Part shown: positions 1 to 9,244 of the stretch, piece after piece
How positions within the stretch are numbered: position 1 is the stretch's first letter
How the letters are laid out: every line of letters begins with the position of its first letter
The notes under the pieces: generated by a model
What the model saw: the letters and a program-made list of their open reading frames with translations, nothing else
What the model was told of the DNA's origin: nothing
Databases searched by the model: none
Origin: VXYL01 sp965208525
Lineage (GTDB): Bacteria; Pseudomonadota; Gammaproteobacteria; Pseudomonadales; Azotimanducaceae
Length of the DNA stretch: 64,000 bases
Reading direction: 5' to 3'
NCBI GenBank assembly: GCA_965208525.1
Contig: OZ242340.1
Coordinates: 2,170,001 to 2,234,000, forward strand
Position numbers and translations under genes: made by a program

Positions 1-617
1 TCCCAATACGGCATCGTGTGGATGATGCCGTTTGACTTCGTGGCCGAGGTGACCTTGCTCCGGCCCTCTCTCTGGGCAAGCTCGAAGGCGAAGCGAATGA
101 TCCGATCGACGCCTCGGCGCGTGAACACGCTCTCCTGCACGGCCATCTCCGCATCCGTGCCGGCATAGAGCCGACCGCCGATCTCGGAGTACTCGCCCTC
201 GACGTTCTCGCGCACGACGAGGAAGTCGATGTCGTCCGGGCCCCGTCCGGCAAGGGGCGTCGTGGTGCCCGGGAACATCCGGCACGGACGAAGGTTGACG
301 TATTGGTCGAACTCTCGACGGATGGGGATGAGCAGGCCCCAGAGGGAGATGTGGTCGGGCACGGTCGGCCAGCCCACCGCCCCCAGGAAGATGGCGTCGT
401 TTGGTCGCAGCTGCTCGATGCCATCCTCCGGCATCAGCCGACCGCTCTGGGCGTAGTCCTCGCACGACCAGGCGAACTCGTGCCACTCGAAGTCGATGCC
501 GAAGCGGCGCCCCGCCGCCTCGAGCACCTTCATGCCCTCGGGCACCACCTCGCGACCGATACCGTCTCCGGGGATGGCTGCGACGGCGAGCCGGCTTGTG
601 GCGTTCCGCTTGGTCAT
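1..617 (-). CDS. Tartrate / D-malate dehydrogenase family protein (partial, C-terminus cut by window edge)
   Basis: NAD-dependent beta-decarboxylating dehydrogenase of the isocitrate/isopropylmalate superfamily, expected to oxidise tartrate or D-malate. 205 residues are visible. GDGIG lies at 17-21, an arginine-containing NLRPCR segment at 108-113, VRENVEGEY at 135-143 and TSATKSNGI at 190-198. The last two motifs resemble TtuC/DmlA rather than LeuB, which usually has REL or REN variants in other contexts. The ATG overlaps the mpl stop as ATGA, so the two are probably translationally coupled. The C-terminal third, with the remaining metal-binding aspartates, lies outside the window. Whether tartrate, D-malate or isopropylmalate is the real substrate cannot be settled from this part. 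Confidence 0.85.
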   Translation of the reverse strand, partial: MTKRNATSRLAVAAIPGDGIGREVVPEGMKVLEAAGRRFGIDFEWHEFAWSCEDYAQSGRLMPEDGIEQLRPNDAIFLGAVGWPTVPDHISLWGLLIPIRREFDQYVNLRPCRMFPGTTTPLAGRGPDDIDFLVVRENVEGEYSEIGGRLYAGTDAEMAVQESVFTRRGVDRIIRFAFELAQREGRSKVTSATKSNGIIHTMPYW

Positions 618-2035
618 GCGGCCTGGGTCTCCAGTTGTCCTCGCAAGGTCGCGTGAATGCCTCCGAATGCGCCGTTGCTCATGAGCACCACGTGGCAGCG
701 CTCGGTCGTTTTGGCCATGCCGGCGATTTGCGTTGTCAGGAGGTCGAGGTCGTTCACCACCGTTGCTGGCGGCGTGCTGTTGCGGGCAAGCTCCGCCAGG
801 TCCCATTGGATGCCTTGCGGGCGAAACCAGATGGTCTCGTCGGCGGCGGCGCAGCAGGCGGCGAGGTCTGCGCGCAGCGTTCCGAGGGACATGGTGTGGG
901 TGCGCGGCTCCACCACCGCCACGATCCGCTCCTTGCCGACGTGGTGCCGCAGCCCTTCGAGGGTTGCGCGGATGGCTGTGGGATGGTGCGCGAAGTCGTC
1001 GTACACGATCAGACGGCCGCTGGTGGCGACCACTTCGAGCCGTCGCTTGACGCCCTGGAACGAGGCGAGCGCGGCGATGGCATCCTGCGGCGGAACGCCC
1101 ACGTGTCGCGCTGCGGCGATCGCGGCGAGGCCGTTGTGAACGTTGTGGCGTCCGAGCAGTCGCCAGCTGACCTTGCCGAGCTCCTCGTCGTCGAGCGTCA
1201 CGGAAAAGGAGCTGCCGTCGGCGTCGGCGTCGGCCTGCAGCCACTCGCCGTTGTCGGTGGGCAAGCGTCTCCAGCGATCGCCCTTGCCCTCGCCGAAGCG
1301 GGATATGGGCGTCCATGCGCCCGTTGCCAGCATCTCGCTGACGTGGTGGTCGTGTCGCGGCGCCACGATCAGTCCGTTGCTCGGGACGGTTCGCACCAGA
1401 TGGTGAAACTGTTCCTTGATCTGCTCGACGTCGTCGTAGATGTCGGCGTGGTCCAGTTCGATGTTGCTGACGATGAGCGTCCGCGGCCGATAGTGGACAA
1501 ACTTGGCGCGTCGGTCGAAATAGGAGGTGTCGTATTCGTCCGCCTCCACCACGAAGAACGGCGAGTCGCCCAGTCGCGACGACACTCCGAAGTCGAGCGG
1601 CACGCCGCCGATGAGGAAGCCGGGCTTGTGGCCGGCGCACTCCAGAATGTGCGCCACCATGCTGGCAGTGGTGGTTTTGCCGTGCGTGCCGGATGCGGCC
1701 ACCGGCCAGCGTCCGCGCAGCACCTCTTGGCCGAGCCACTCGGCGCCGGAGATGTAGGGCAGATTTTCGTCGAGCACGTGCTCCACGGCGGGATGACCGC
1801 GTGGCAGTTGCGCGTTGCCGATCACGACGAGATCGGGCCTCGGCTGCATTTGTTCGGGCTCGAACCCCTCATGCACAGTGATGCCGGCGTCCGCGAGCTG
1901 GTCGCTCATCGGCGGGTAGAGGGGCCCGTCGCTGCCGCTCACTTGGCGCCCCATTTCCCGCGCCAGCAGCGCGAGCCCGCCCATCAGCGTGCCGCCGATG
2001 CCGAGGAAGAAGATGCGCTGCCCGCCTGAGCTCAT
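614..2035 (-). CDS. mpl: UDP-N-acetylmuramate:L-alanyl-gamma-D-glutamyl-meso-diaminopimelate ligase
   Basis: Cytoplasmic Mur-ligase-family enzyme of peptidoglycan recycling. It attaches the recovered murein tripeptide to UDP-MurNAc using ATP. The 473-residue product has the usual length. It has an N-terminal Rossmann segment FLGIGGTLMGGLA (10-22), the P-loop GTHGKTTT (116-123), the ADEYD motif and a C-terminal domain containing YDDFAHHPTAI. The start MSSGGQ was chosen because it directly precedes the Rossmann motif and overlaps the upstream gene's stop (ATGA). AmpD and a ROK sugar kinase at about 44-46 kb belong to the same recycling route. Confidence 0.95.
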   Translation of the reverse strand: MSSGGQRIFFLGIGGTLMGGLALLAREMGRQVSGSDGPLYPPMSDQLADAGITVHEGFEPEQMQPRPDLVVIGNAQLPRGHPAVEHVLDENLPYISGAEWLGQEVLRGRWPVAASGTHGKTTTASMVAHILECAGHKPGFLIGGVPLDFGVSSRLGDSPFFVVEADEYDTSYFDRRAKFVHYRPRTLIVSNIELDHADIYDDVEQIKEQFHHLVRTVPSNGLIVAPRHDHHVSEMLATGAWTPISRFGEGKGDRWRRLPTDNGEWLQADADADGSSFSVTLDDEELGKVSWRLLGRHNVHNGLAAIAAARHVGVPPQDAIAALASFQGVKRRLEVVATSGRLIVYDDFAHHPTAIRATLEGLRHHVGKERIVAVVEPRTHTMSLGTLRADLAACCAAADETIWFRPQGIQWDLAELARNSTPPATVVNDLDLLTTQIAGMAKTTERCHVVLMSNGAFGGIHATLRGQLETQAA

Positions 2036-2547
2036 GGTGATGGCACCGGGGGTGGCGGCAGGGTGGCTTGGAGCACGACGATGGCGATTAGCCACATGCC
2101 GAATGCCACCAGGATGCCGACGCGAAGCGTCGTGTCGAGTGCGCGCCCGAGGATGAAGCCGTTGACCACGATCTGCCAGATCTGGAAGGCGAGGGCAAAG
2201 GTGCCCTGCACTATGGGCCAAGCCGTCAGGACGGCGAGCGCAGGAAGCATCGGCACGCTGATGAGCACCTCGCAGCCAACGAGCGCCGCGAACGTCGGCA
2301 GAAAGCGCTCGCCGAAGTCGCGCACATAGAGGCCAAACCAGGTGAGCGAACCGAGCACGGCGAGGCCCAGGATGGGTGTGCCGAGGGCCAGCGACGGCGG
2401 CACGTCGGCGAGCAACGCGAAGCCGGCCCCGCCGATGACCACGTCGGCGGCGATCAGCGCAAGCAGAAACCACGTCTGCGTCGGCACGGACTCCGGCCCG
2501 TGCCGCAACAGGCAGATATTCAAGAAAAGGCTAATCACCCCAACCAT
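2032..2547 (-). CDS. Uncharacterised multi-pass membrane protein
   Basis: A 171-residue hydrophobic protein with about five membrane segments, for example near residues 26-46, 57-77, 82-110, 117-136 and 144-165, and a proline-rich tail (PPPPVPSP). I do not recognise the family. It is the first gene of a minus-strand set. Its stop overlaps the mpl start by four bases, which suggests co-expression with cell-wall recycling, but this is inference from position only. The ATG at 2547 was chosen because the hydrophobic sequence begins there. Extensions further upstream would overlap the divergent peptidase gene. No strong Shine-Dalgarno sequence is visible. Confidence 0.65.
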   Translation of the reverse strand: MVGVISLFLNICLLRHGPESVPTQTWFLLALIAADVVIGGAGFALLADVPPSLALGTPILGLAVLGSLTWFGLYVRDFGERFLPTFAALVGCEVLISVPMLPALAVLTAWPIVQGTFALAFQIWQIVVNGFILGRALDTTLRVGILVAFGMWLIAIVVLQATLPPPPVPSP

Positions 2548-2668
2548 CGTGAGATTCTCGCACAAGCACCGGTCAGCCGTTGAAACCAAGCCCAAAGCCT
2601 GGCGACGTTTCCAACCCGCTGCGCGAGCCAATAGACTTGCACGCCGACACTTGCCCCCCGGAGACACC

Positions 2669-4516
2669 ATGCCCGACACCGCTGGCCCAGCCTGGGATCT
2701 CTCCACCGAATATGCCGCTCCCGACGATCCGGCGATCGATGCCGATCTTGCCGAACTTGAGGCGTTGCTGGCGGAGGCGGAGCGGCGGAGCGAGCCGCTT
2801 GCCGAAGCTGTGGCGCAATCCTTCGCGCTGGACGAGACGGCTCGAAACGCGTGTGTGGCGGCCGCGCAGGATGTCTATCTCACCGAAGAGAAGGCATCAC
2901 GCCTGCTGCAGGACCCAAACGTGTACGCCGAGTGCCGCCTTTCCGTGAACAGCCGCGATGGTGCTGCGCAGGCGCTCCAAGGCCGGCTGCAATCCCTGCA
3001 AGTGCGCTATCTCGAAGCGATGGAGCCGCTGTCGCAGTTCCTCGATTTGGCGCCGCAGGATTGGGTGGACGAATACCTTGCAGACGATCGCGTGCGCGCC
3101 TCCGAATTCGCCGTCCGGCATTCCCGCAAGAGGCGACACGAGACCCTGCCGCTCAGCGAAGAAAGCCTCGTGAATGCACTCTCGCAGGACGGCATCCACG
3201 CTTGGGGCCGCCTTTACGACCAACTCTCCGGGGCGCTCCGCTGTCAGGTGCGCGGCGAAGGTAATGAGCCCGAAGAGGTGGGCCTCGCCGAAGCCGCTTC
3301 CCGAATGCAGTCCACCGACGACGCCATCCGCGAGGACGCCTGGCGCGCCATCAACCGCAGTTGGGACGATCACGTCGAGTCCGCCGCCGGAGCCATCAAC
3401 GCCATCGCCGGCTGGCGGCTTGAAATGTGCCGCCGCCGGTCGGGCGAGCGCTCGGTGCACTACCTCGACGCCCCGGTGCACGCCAATCGCATCGAACGCA
3501 AGACGCTGGATACTCTCATCGAAGTGGCCTGGGAAGCCAATGCCCTGGGCCGCCGTGCCGCCCGCGCCATGGCCCGCGCCTACGGCAAGACCCACATCGC
3601 CCCTTGGGACCAACGTGCCCCTGCTCCGGCACTCTCCGGCGCAGCCGAAGCCATCCCCTTCGCGGAAGCCTCGGGGCTCGTGGCCAGTGCCTATGACAGC
3701 GTCAACCCGGAGATGGGCGACTTCGTGCGCATGATGGTGGAGAAGCGCTGGATCGAGGCCACCCAAGGCGCCAACAAGCGCCCCGGCGCGTACTGCACGT
3801 CGTTTGCGAAGTCGCGCACCCCGCGCGTGTACATGACGTACTCGGGCTCGATGACCGACGTGACCATCCTCGCCCACGAACTCGGCCACGGCTTCCACCA
3901 TTGGGTGATGCGCGACCTGCCGGATTCGCAGCGCCACTACGGCATGTCCGTAGCGGAAACCGCAAGCACCTTTGGCGAAACCGTCGTTCGCGATGCGCTG
4001 ATGCAGCGCGCGGACTCCGCCGAAGCCGAGCTTGCAGTCGCTTGGGAAGAAGTGGCCGCCACCGCCGCCTTCCTTCTCAACATACCCACCCGCTTCGAGT
4101 TCGAAACCCGCTTCTACGATGCCCGCTCCGAACGCCCGCTGCTGCCGGACGAACTGAAGGACATCATGCGCGAAGCCTGGCTCAAGTGGCACGGCGACGC
4201 CTTGGCGGAGCCAGACCCGCTGTTCTGGGCCAACAAGCTGCACTTCTACATCTCGGGCTTAAGCTTCTACAACTTCCCGTACCTGTTCGGGTATCTCTTT
4301 AGCCTCGGCGTCTACGCCCGCCGCGAACAGATGGGCGCGAGCTTCTTTGAGCGCTACAAGGCCCTCTTGGCCGACACGGGCCGCATGACGGCCGAGGAGT
4401 TGGCGAAGCAGCACCTCGATGCAGACCTGACCGCCCCGGACTTCTGGCGCGACACGGTGGAGGCCTTGGAGCCAAGGGTTGCCAACTTCGAGCGCTTGGT
4501 AGCGGAGTGCGTGTAG
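2669..4516 (+). CDS. M3 family oligoendopeptidase (PepF-like)
   Basis: Zinc metallopeptidase of 615 residues that would cleave short cytoplasmic peptides. The HELGH zinc motif is at residues 403-407, followed by a downstream glutamate in SVAETASTFGE that supplies the third ligand. The segments GAYCTSF before the motif and YNFPYLFGYLFSLG near the end are characteristic of the PepF/M3B branch. The length also fits M3B better than OpdA/PrlC, which is nearer 680 residues. The ATG at 2669 follows GGAGACACC. The gene is divergent from the membrane protein-mpl set. It is followed by about 140 bases without a clear terminator before the lipoprotein genes. Confidence 0.9.
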   Translation: MPDTAGPAWDLSTEYAAPDDPAIDADLAELEALLAEAERRSEPLAEAVAQSFALDETARNACVAAAQDVYLTEEKASRLLQDPNVYAECRLSVNSRDGAAQALQGRLQSLQVRYLEAMEPLSQFLDLAPQDWVDEYLADDRVRASEFAVRHSRKRRHETLPLSEESLVNALSQDGIHAWGRLYDQLSGALRCQVRGEGNEPEEVGLAEAASRMQSTDDAIREDAWRAINRSWDDHVESAAGAINAIAGWRLEMCRRRSGERSVHYLDAPVHANRIERKTLDTLIEVAWEANALGRRAARAMARAYGKTHIAPWDQRAPAPALSGAAEAIPFAEASGLVASAYDSVNPEMGDFVRMMVEKRWIEATQGANKRPGAYCTSFAKSRTPRVYMTYSGSMTDVTILAHELGHGFHHWVMRDLPDSQRHYGMSVAETASTFGETVVRDALMQRADSAEAELAVAWEEVAATAAFLLNIPTRFEFETRFYDARSERPLLPDELKDIMREAWLKWHGDALAEPDPLFWANKLHFYISGLSFYNFPYLFGYLFSLGVYARREQMGASFFERYKALLADTGRMTAEELAKQHLDADLTAPDFWRDTVEALEPRVANFERLVAECV

Positions 4517-4658
4517 ATCGGCTGGTTGCTTGTCCCCTGCCAGCCCGCCGAGGGCGTCGGGTTGCCGTCGGGCTAGGGGAACCGACCGTTAAGCTTGCGT
4601 TCAGGTAGCGACGTGCAATGTGCGCGCAGTTCGGCATTGCTGGGGAGATGAGTCACTC

Positions 4659-5099
4659 ATGAAACCAATGCGCGTTCCTGTTCGGGCAATCGCGGCCTTG
4701 GCTGTCGCGCTGGCGGTGGCGGGTTGCACCACGCCAGCGCAGCCTGTCGCCGAGCGCAACTCCACCCTCACCCAAGGCCAGGTGCAGATGAACCTGCAGG
4801 TAGGACAGACCCGCAAGGCCGACGTGGTGGAGGTGTTCGGTGCTCCCAACATCACCACCCGCGACGGCGATGGCAGGGAGGTGTGGACCTACCAGCGCTC
4901 TGCGCGGGTCTCGCAATCGGCGAGCCGATCGGGACTGTGGTCGATTCTGCTCGCTCCCGGAGCCAGGGCTGCTGGCGGCCTCTTGGGCAGTTCCTCCTCG
5001 AGCGGCTTCGAGACCACATCGCGCATGATCACGCTCATCATCGAGTTCGACGCCGACGATGTGGTGAGCGACTTCCGCAGCCGCACTGCGGACTTCTGA
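4659..5099 (+). CDS. Small lipoprotein with SmpA/OmlA-like fold
   Basis: A 146-residue predicted lipoprotein. The N-terminus has a basic stretch, a hydrophobic core and the lipobox VAGC, placing the lipidated cysteine near residue 20. The mature part contains VGQTRKADVVEVFGAPN followed by VWTYQR. This is the pattern of the SmpA/OmlA (BamE-like) domain, in which a short helical segment precedes a tryptophan-containing strand. It is likely anchored in the outer or inner membrane facing the periplasm. Specific function is unknown. It is followed after 25 bases by a second lipoprotein gene on the same strand, so the two may form an operon. An internal ATG at 4668 is an alternative start. Confidence 0.75.
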   Translation: MKPMRVPVRAIAALAVALAVAGCTTPAQPVAERNSTLTQGQVQMNLQVGQTRKADVVEVFGAPNITTRDGDGREVWTYQRSARVSQSASRSGLWSILLAPGARAAGGLLGSSSSSGFETTSRMITLIIEFDADDVVSDFRSRTADF

Positions 5100-5124
5100 T
5101 CGGCGGGCAAGTGGAGGGAATGCT

Positions 5125-5607
5125 ATGCGAATGAAACATCGGCTCACGGCATTGGCCGGTGCGCTGCTGTTGGCTGGATGTGTGGTCGCTCCCTATCCGG
5201 CGCCGCCGACGCCGCTCGAACTGCAGGCGCTGCAGGCCCGTGACTACGACCAGAACAAACAGGTGGCGTTCGGCAGCGTGATGAGTGTGTTCCAGGACCT
5301 CGGCTACACCCCCACCAGCGCCGATCTCGAAACCGGCTTCATCACCGCCGAGAGCGTGGCAACGGGCAACTTCGACTGGATTGCCGTCCTCACCGACACG
5401 AGCAGCACGGTGCAGACGCGGGCCACCGCCTACATCGAGGAAGTCGGCGAAAGGGTGCGCGTGCGCCTCAGCTTCGTGGAGGTGCGAAGCACGTCGTCCG
5501 AGCAGGGTCAGGCCGGCAGGAGCGACCGGGCGCTGCTCGATCCGGCCCTCTACGAGAATGCGTTCGAGCGCATTGAACAGGCCATCTTCGTCCGCTCCGG
5601 CGAGTAG
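5125..5607 (+). CDS. Small predicted lipoprotein of unknown function
   Basis: A 160-residue protein with a classic lipoprotein signal: positive N-terminus (MRMKHR), hydrophobic core and LLAGC lipobox with the cysteine at residue 19. The mature region has VFQDLGYTPTSADLETGFI and a strand-rich middle with TRATAYIEEVGERVRVRL. It ends with a segment predicted to be helical, YENAFERIEQAIF. This resembles the many small envelope lipoproteins of gammaproteobacteria, but I recognise no named family. A good Shine-Dalgarno sequence (GGAGGGA) lies upstream of the ATG. It probably shares a transcript with the SmpA-like lipoprotein gene in front of it. Confidence 0.7.
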   Translation: MRMKHRLTALAGALLLAGCVVAPYPAPPTPLELQALQARDYDQNKQVAFGSVMSVFQDLGYTPTSADLETGFITAESVATGNFDWIAVLTDTSSTVQTRATAYIEEVGERVRVRLSFVEVRSTSSEQGQAGRSDRALLDPALYENAFERIEQAIFVRSGE

Positions 5608-5635
5608 CTGCGGTGCGCCCATGGCGGCGCGCAAG

Positions 5636-5658
5636 GAGGATGCATGCGTCGTCCCTAC
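5636..5658. repeat. Degenerate copy of the GACGCATGCGTC palindrome
   Basis: GATGCATGCGTCGTCCCTAC in the convergent gap between the lipoprotein and permease genes. It closely resembles GACGCATGCGTCGCCCCTAC at about 54925-54945. It is a single degenerate half-element, and only similarity supports the call. Confidence 0.4.
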
Positions 5659-6608
5659 CGACTGTCGGCACGCCACCGGTCCAAAATCACCGCAAGGATG
5701 ATCACGGCGCCGGTGATGACGCGCTTGGTGGGTTCGGTGATGCCGATTTGGGCGAGGCCGATTTGCAGTACCGAGACGATCAGGACGCCTATGAAGGCGC
5801 CGACGACGGAGCCTCGGCCGCCCATGAGGCTGGTTCCGCCGATCACCGCGGCAGCGATGGCGGAGAGTTCCATGCCGACGCCGGCGTTGGGGTCGGCGGA
5901 ACCGAGATAGGAAGCGTTCATCAAGCCGCCTAGACCGGCGAGGGCCCCGGAGATGACGAGGACCGTGCATCGCACCCTTTTGGGATCGATGCCGGAGACC
6001 TCGGCAGCGCGCTCGTTGCTGCCTACTGCGACGATCTGGCGGCCAAACACGGTCGATCGGAGCAGGTACTCGAAGGCGATGACGAGCGCGAGTGCGGTCA
6101 GGAACGAGGCCGACACGCCGATGCCCGAGATGGGTACGGCGAAGGATTGCACCTTGGCGCCGAGATACACCGTTTGCGAATCCGTGACGAGATAGGCGAG
6201 CCCGCGCGCAACCTCCAGCATGCCGAGGGTGACGATGAATATTGGCAGCCGCAGAAACGCGCCGAGACTCCCGTTCGCAAGCCCCGCCAGGGCACCGGCG
6301 AGGACGCCGATGCCGGCCGCAAGCGGTAGCGGCATTCCGAAAAGCGTCATGCAACCTCCGATGACGCCAGCGCAGAGGGCCAGAACCGATCCGACCGAGA
6401 GGTCGATTGCGCCCGAGATCAGCACCAGCGTCATGCCGATTGCCAGGACCGTCAGGGCCGGCAACTGGTTGAGGAGCGTCGAAAGCGTGGTGAGCGAAAG
6501 AAAGCGGTCGGAGGCCAAGCCAAAGAACGCCACGATCCCGATCAGCGACAGGAAGATGAGGTTGTCTTCGAACAATCGAACAATGCGAGCTGTTGGTTTC
6601 GCTGTCAC
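5655..6608 (-). CDS. Sugar ABC transporter permease (ribose/RbsC type)
   Basis: Inner-membrane permease of a carbohydrate importer (CUT2 family), 317 residues with about eight to ten hydrophobic segments. Family marks include LVLISGAIDLSVGSVLAL near residues 60-77, the cytoplasmic loop GSNERAAEVSGIDPKRV and VIGGTSLMGGRGSVVGAFIG near the C-terminus. The start is a GTG preceded by AGGAG at normal spacing. Extensions upstream run into the ATPase gene in another frame. It is the last gene of the minus-strand order binding protein, ATPase, permease, which matches rbs-type operons. The transported sugar cannot be read from the sequence. Confidence 0.92.
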   Translation of the reverse strand: MTAKPTARIVRLFEDNLIFLSLIGIVAFFGLASDRFLSLTTLSTLLNQLPALTVLAIGMTLVLISGAIDLSVGSVLALCAGVIGGCMTLFGMPLPLAAGIGVLAGALAGLANGSLGAFLRLPIFIVTLGMLEVARGLAYLVTDSQTVYLGAKVQSFAVPISGIGVSASFLTALALVIAFEYLLRSTVFGRQIVAVGSNERAAEVSGIDPKRVRCTVLVISGALAGLGGLMNASYLGSADPNAGVGMELSAIAAAVIGGTSLMGGRGSVVGAFIGVLIVSVLQIGLAQIGITEPTKRVITGAVIILAVILDRWRADSR

Positions 6609-6631
6609 CGCCCTACTCCTAGGACACCGCC

Positions 6632-8197
6632 TCACGCGTATTCGCTGAAGGCGGCAGCGAGGACATCCTCCTGGCGCCATTCGCTGCGCTGGAATTCGCG
6701 CACCAGCTTGCGATTCGACAGCACGATGATCCTGTCGCAGAGGTTCGCGAGTTCGTCGAGTTCGCTGGACACTGCGACGATGGATCGGCCGGCATCGCGC
6801 AAGCGCACGAGTTCCTCGTGGATCCCGAGTTTGGCCGCGACATCGACGCCCCTGGTCGGCTCGTCGAGCAGCAGCAACTTCGCGTCGCAATGCAGCCAGC
6901 GCCCCAGCATCGCCTTTTGCTGATTGCCGCCACTCAAGGTCCGCATGGGTTGATCGATGCCGTCGCTCTTGACGCGAAGCTCCCGCACCAATGCCCCGAC
7001 GGCGCTCGTCTCCCGAGAGCGAATCAGCCGTCCCACGCGACCAGCGATGCGGCGAAGCCCAGCCACAGTCACATTGAATGCCAGCCCCTGGTCTCGGAAG
7101 ACGCCGTCGCTGGCACGATCCTCCGCCACCAACCCGACGCCGCTGCGGATGGCTTGCCTCGTGCTCTGGAGCTCCACCCGCGTACCATCCACATGCAGCC
7201 GAACCGCGCCGCCGAGGCGCTTGTCGAGGCCGAAGATTGCCCGCAAAAGCTCCGTTCGACCGGACCCGGCGAGCCCCGCGATGCCGAGGATTTCACCCCA
7301 TCGACACTCGAAGCTGATGGGGTGTGGCAACTCGGCGGTGCGCAACTCCTGCACGGACAGATGCACCGGCGGCGCCGCGGCCGTGCTCCGTTCGCTGGCC
7401 TCGAAATCCGCATCGACGCCTGCCATCTCCCGAATCAAGACCGCCTCGGAGAGCTCGTCGCTGCTGCTCGTCAGGCGCACCTCGCCGTCGCGCAGCACCG
7501 ATATGTGGTCGCACACGTCGAGCACGTCTCCCAAGCGGTGCGAGACATAGATCACGGCCACTCCGGCATTCGCCTGCTCGCGCAGGATTTCGTGCAGCCG
7601 GTCGGACTGTGGCGCGGTGAGGGCGGAGGTGGGCTCGTCCAGCACCAGCAGGGCGGCACCCGTCGCAAGGGCTCTGGCCACCTCTACAAGCTGTTTCTCG
7701 GCGAGGCTCAACCGGCCAACCCGCACGGCCGGGCTCACGTGGTCGAGGCCCACTCGTGCCAGCCACTGCATGGCGCATTGGTGCGTGAGCTTGCGGCGGA
7801 TGCGTGCGCGCCCCTTGGGCCGCACTGCCGAAGAGGCGGGGAGCAGCAGGTTGTCGGCGATGGAGAGATCGTCGATGAGGCTCAGTTCCTGCGTGCACAA
7901 AGCGACGCCGGCCTTTAGCGACTCGGACGCACTGCGAGGCAGGTAGGGCGCACCGGCGAGCGACAGCGACCCGGAGTCGGGCTGTTCCAGGCCCACCATG
8001 ATCTTGGCCAAGGTGGACTTGCCGGCGCCGTTTTCGCCAACGAGCCCGTGAATGGTGCCTGCGGCGATCCGCAAATCCACATTCCGCAACACCTGGGTCG
8101 CGAACGACTTGCAGATTCCCCTCGCGGCGATGGCCGGAGGCTTGGGTTCGCGACTCCCTGGCTCGGCGGCGTTTGCAGTCGTGGCTGACTGGGGCAT
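6632..8197 (-). CDS. Sugar ABC transporter ATP-binding protein (two ABC domains, RbsA type)
   Basis: Cytoplasmic ATPase of 521 residues with tandem ABC domains. Domain one has the P-loop GENGAGKST, the signature LSLAEKQ and the Walker B segment LLVLDEPTSAL. Domain two has the degenerate P-loop GLAGSGRTE, the signature LSGGNQQK and LLLLDEPTRGVDV. The degenerate second P-loop is normal for RbsA/MglA/AraG proteins, so it is not a defect. It lies between the permease gene (gap of 23 bases) and the binding-protein gene (about 21 bases), so the three are almost certainly one operon. Confidence 0.95.
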   Translation of the reverse strand: MPQSATTANAAEPGSREPKPPAIAARGICKSFATQVLRNVDLRIAAGTIHGLVGENGAGKSTLAKIMVGLEQPDSGSLSLAGAPYLPRSASESLKAGVALCTQELSLIDDLSIADNLLLPASSAVRPKGRARIRRKLTHQCAMQWLARVGLDHVSPAVRVGRLSLAEKQLVEVARALATGAALLVLDEPTSALTAPQSDRLHEILREQANAGVAVIYVSHRLGDVLDVCDHISVLRDGEVRLTSSSDELSEAVLIREMAGVDADFEASERSTAAAPPVHLSVQELRTAELPHPISFECRWGEILGIAGLAGSGRTELLRAIFGLDKRLGGAVRLHVDGTRVELQSTRQAIRSGVGLVAEDRASDGVFRDQGLAFNVTVAGLRRIAGRVGRLIRSRETSAVGALVRELRVKSDGIDQPMRTLSGGNQQKAMLGRWLHCDAKLLLLDEPTRGVDVAAKLGIHEELVRLRDAGRSIVAVSSELDELANLCDRIIVLSNRKLVREFQRSEWRQEDVLAAAFSEYA

Positions 8198-8218
8198 GTC
8201 CTGAACGTAAGCGACCGA

Positions 8219-9244
8219 TCACTGTGTCGTGGCGGTTGGTTCCTGGGCGGGCAGGTCTTCGGCAGTGACGACGGCAATGGGGGTCTCTCGATCGGTAAGC
8301 GCCGCCTGACCGCCGACCATGTCGAGCGCGAGTTCGATCCCGTTCACTGCGAACTGATCGCCGTATTGCTCTACCGTCGCCGCGATGCGGCCGTCCCGCA
8401 GCAGCGGATGCACGGCGGAGATGTTGTCGAAACCGACCACCGTCACATCGTGGCCGAGCCCGGCGAACCCAACCGCCGAGGCAGCACCCAAGGCCATGTT
8501 GTCGTTGGCCGCGAGGATCACCTGCGTTTCGGGGTGTGCCACGAGAATGGCAGCGGTCACTTCGGCGGCCTTGGTCTGGTCCCACGCCGCGCTTTGCATG
8601 GTGACCAGGTTTGCGCCGGTAGCAGCAATCGCGTCCTCGAAACCGCGCCGGCGCTCGATGGCGTTGTGGGCACTGGTGACGCCTTCGAGGATGACCACGT
8701 TCGCGCCTTCGGCAAGCCCGCCGAGCACGAAATCGGCAACGTCGCGGGCGCCCTTGCGGTTGTCGGGGCCGATGAACGGGATCGCGAGGTCGTATTCGGC
8801 GAGCACGTCGGCATCGAGGCGATTGTCGATGTTGACCACCTGTATGCCGGCGGCGCGGGCGCGCGCGAGCGCCGGCACGAGCGCCTTGGAGTCGGCAGGG
8901 GCGATGACGATGGCATCGACGGCAAGGCCCATCATCTGCTCCACCAGGGCCACCTGGGCGGCGAGGTCGCTCTCGTTCTTGATGCCGTTGACGATGAGGT
9001 CGTAGCGACCCTCATGCTGGCCTTGGTGCGCCTTCGCCGCATCGGCCATCGTCACGAAGAACTCGTTGGCAAGGGACTTCATGACCAAGGCGATGGCGGG
9101 CTTGGCCCGGGTGTCGTCGCCGCCGCCTTCACCCTCTGGGCTGCACGCAGCACTGGCGAAAAGGGCCAGCGCTAGAGCACAGATGCCGAGTCGCGTCCTT
9201 GGGAAGAAGCGTTCGAGATTTGCACCAAACACGGAGCACGACAT
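8219..9244 (-). CDS. Periplasmic sugar-binding (lipo)protein of the ABC importer
   Basis: A 341-residue solute-binding protein of the Peripla_BP_4 (ribose/galactose) class. A hydrophobic N-terminal signal ends in ASAACSPEGEGGG, which looks like a lipobox, so the protein may be membrane-anchored. Typical segments are ALVMKSLANEFFVTMADAA, the IVIAPADSKALVPALARA helix, VVNIDNRLDAD and VILAANDNMALGA. It is the promoter-proximal gene of the importer. The ADP-ribosylglycohydrolase-family gene lies upstream on the same strand after a 216-base gap. Ligand unknown; a pentose or nucleoside is plausible from the class. Confidence 0.92.
   Translation of the reverse strand: MSCSVFGANLERFFPRTRLGICALALALFASAACSPEGEGGGDDTRAKPAIALVMKSLANEFFVTMADAAKAHQGQHEGRYDLIVNGIKNESDLAAQVALVEQMMGLAVDAIVIAPADSKALVPALARARAAGIQVVNIDNRLDADVLAEYDLAIPFIGPDNRKGARDVADFVLGGLAEGANVVILEGVTSAHNAIERRRGFEDAIAATGANLVTMQSAAWDQTKAAEVTAAILVAHPETQVILAANDNMALGAASAVGFAGLGHDVTVVGFDNISAVHPLLRDGRIAATVEQYGDQFAVNGIELALDMVGGQAALTDRETPIAVVTAEDLPAQEPTATTQ

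Noticed and set aside
2897..4243. Antisense frame (448 codons) opposite the M3 peptidase
   Set aside because: Composition is that of the complement of codon-biased coding sequence, with no recognisable domain and no ribosome site.
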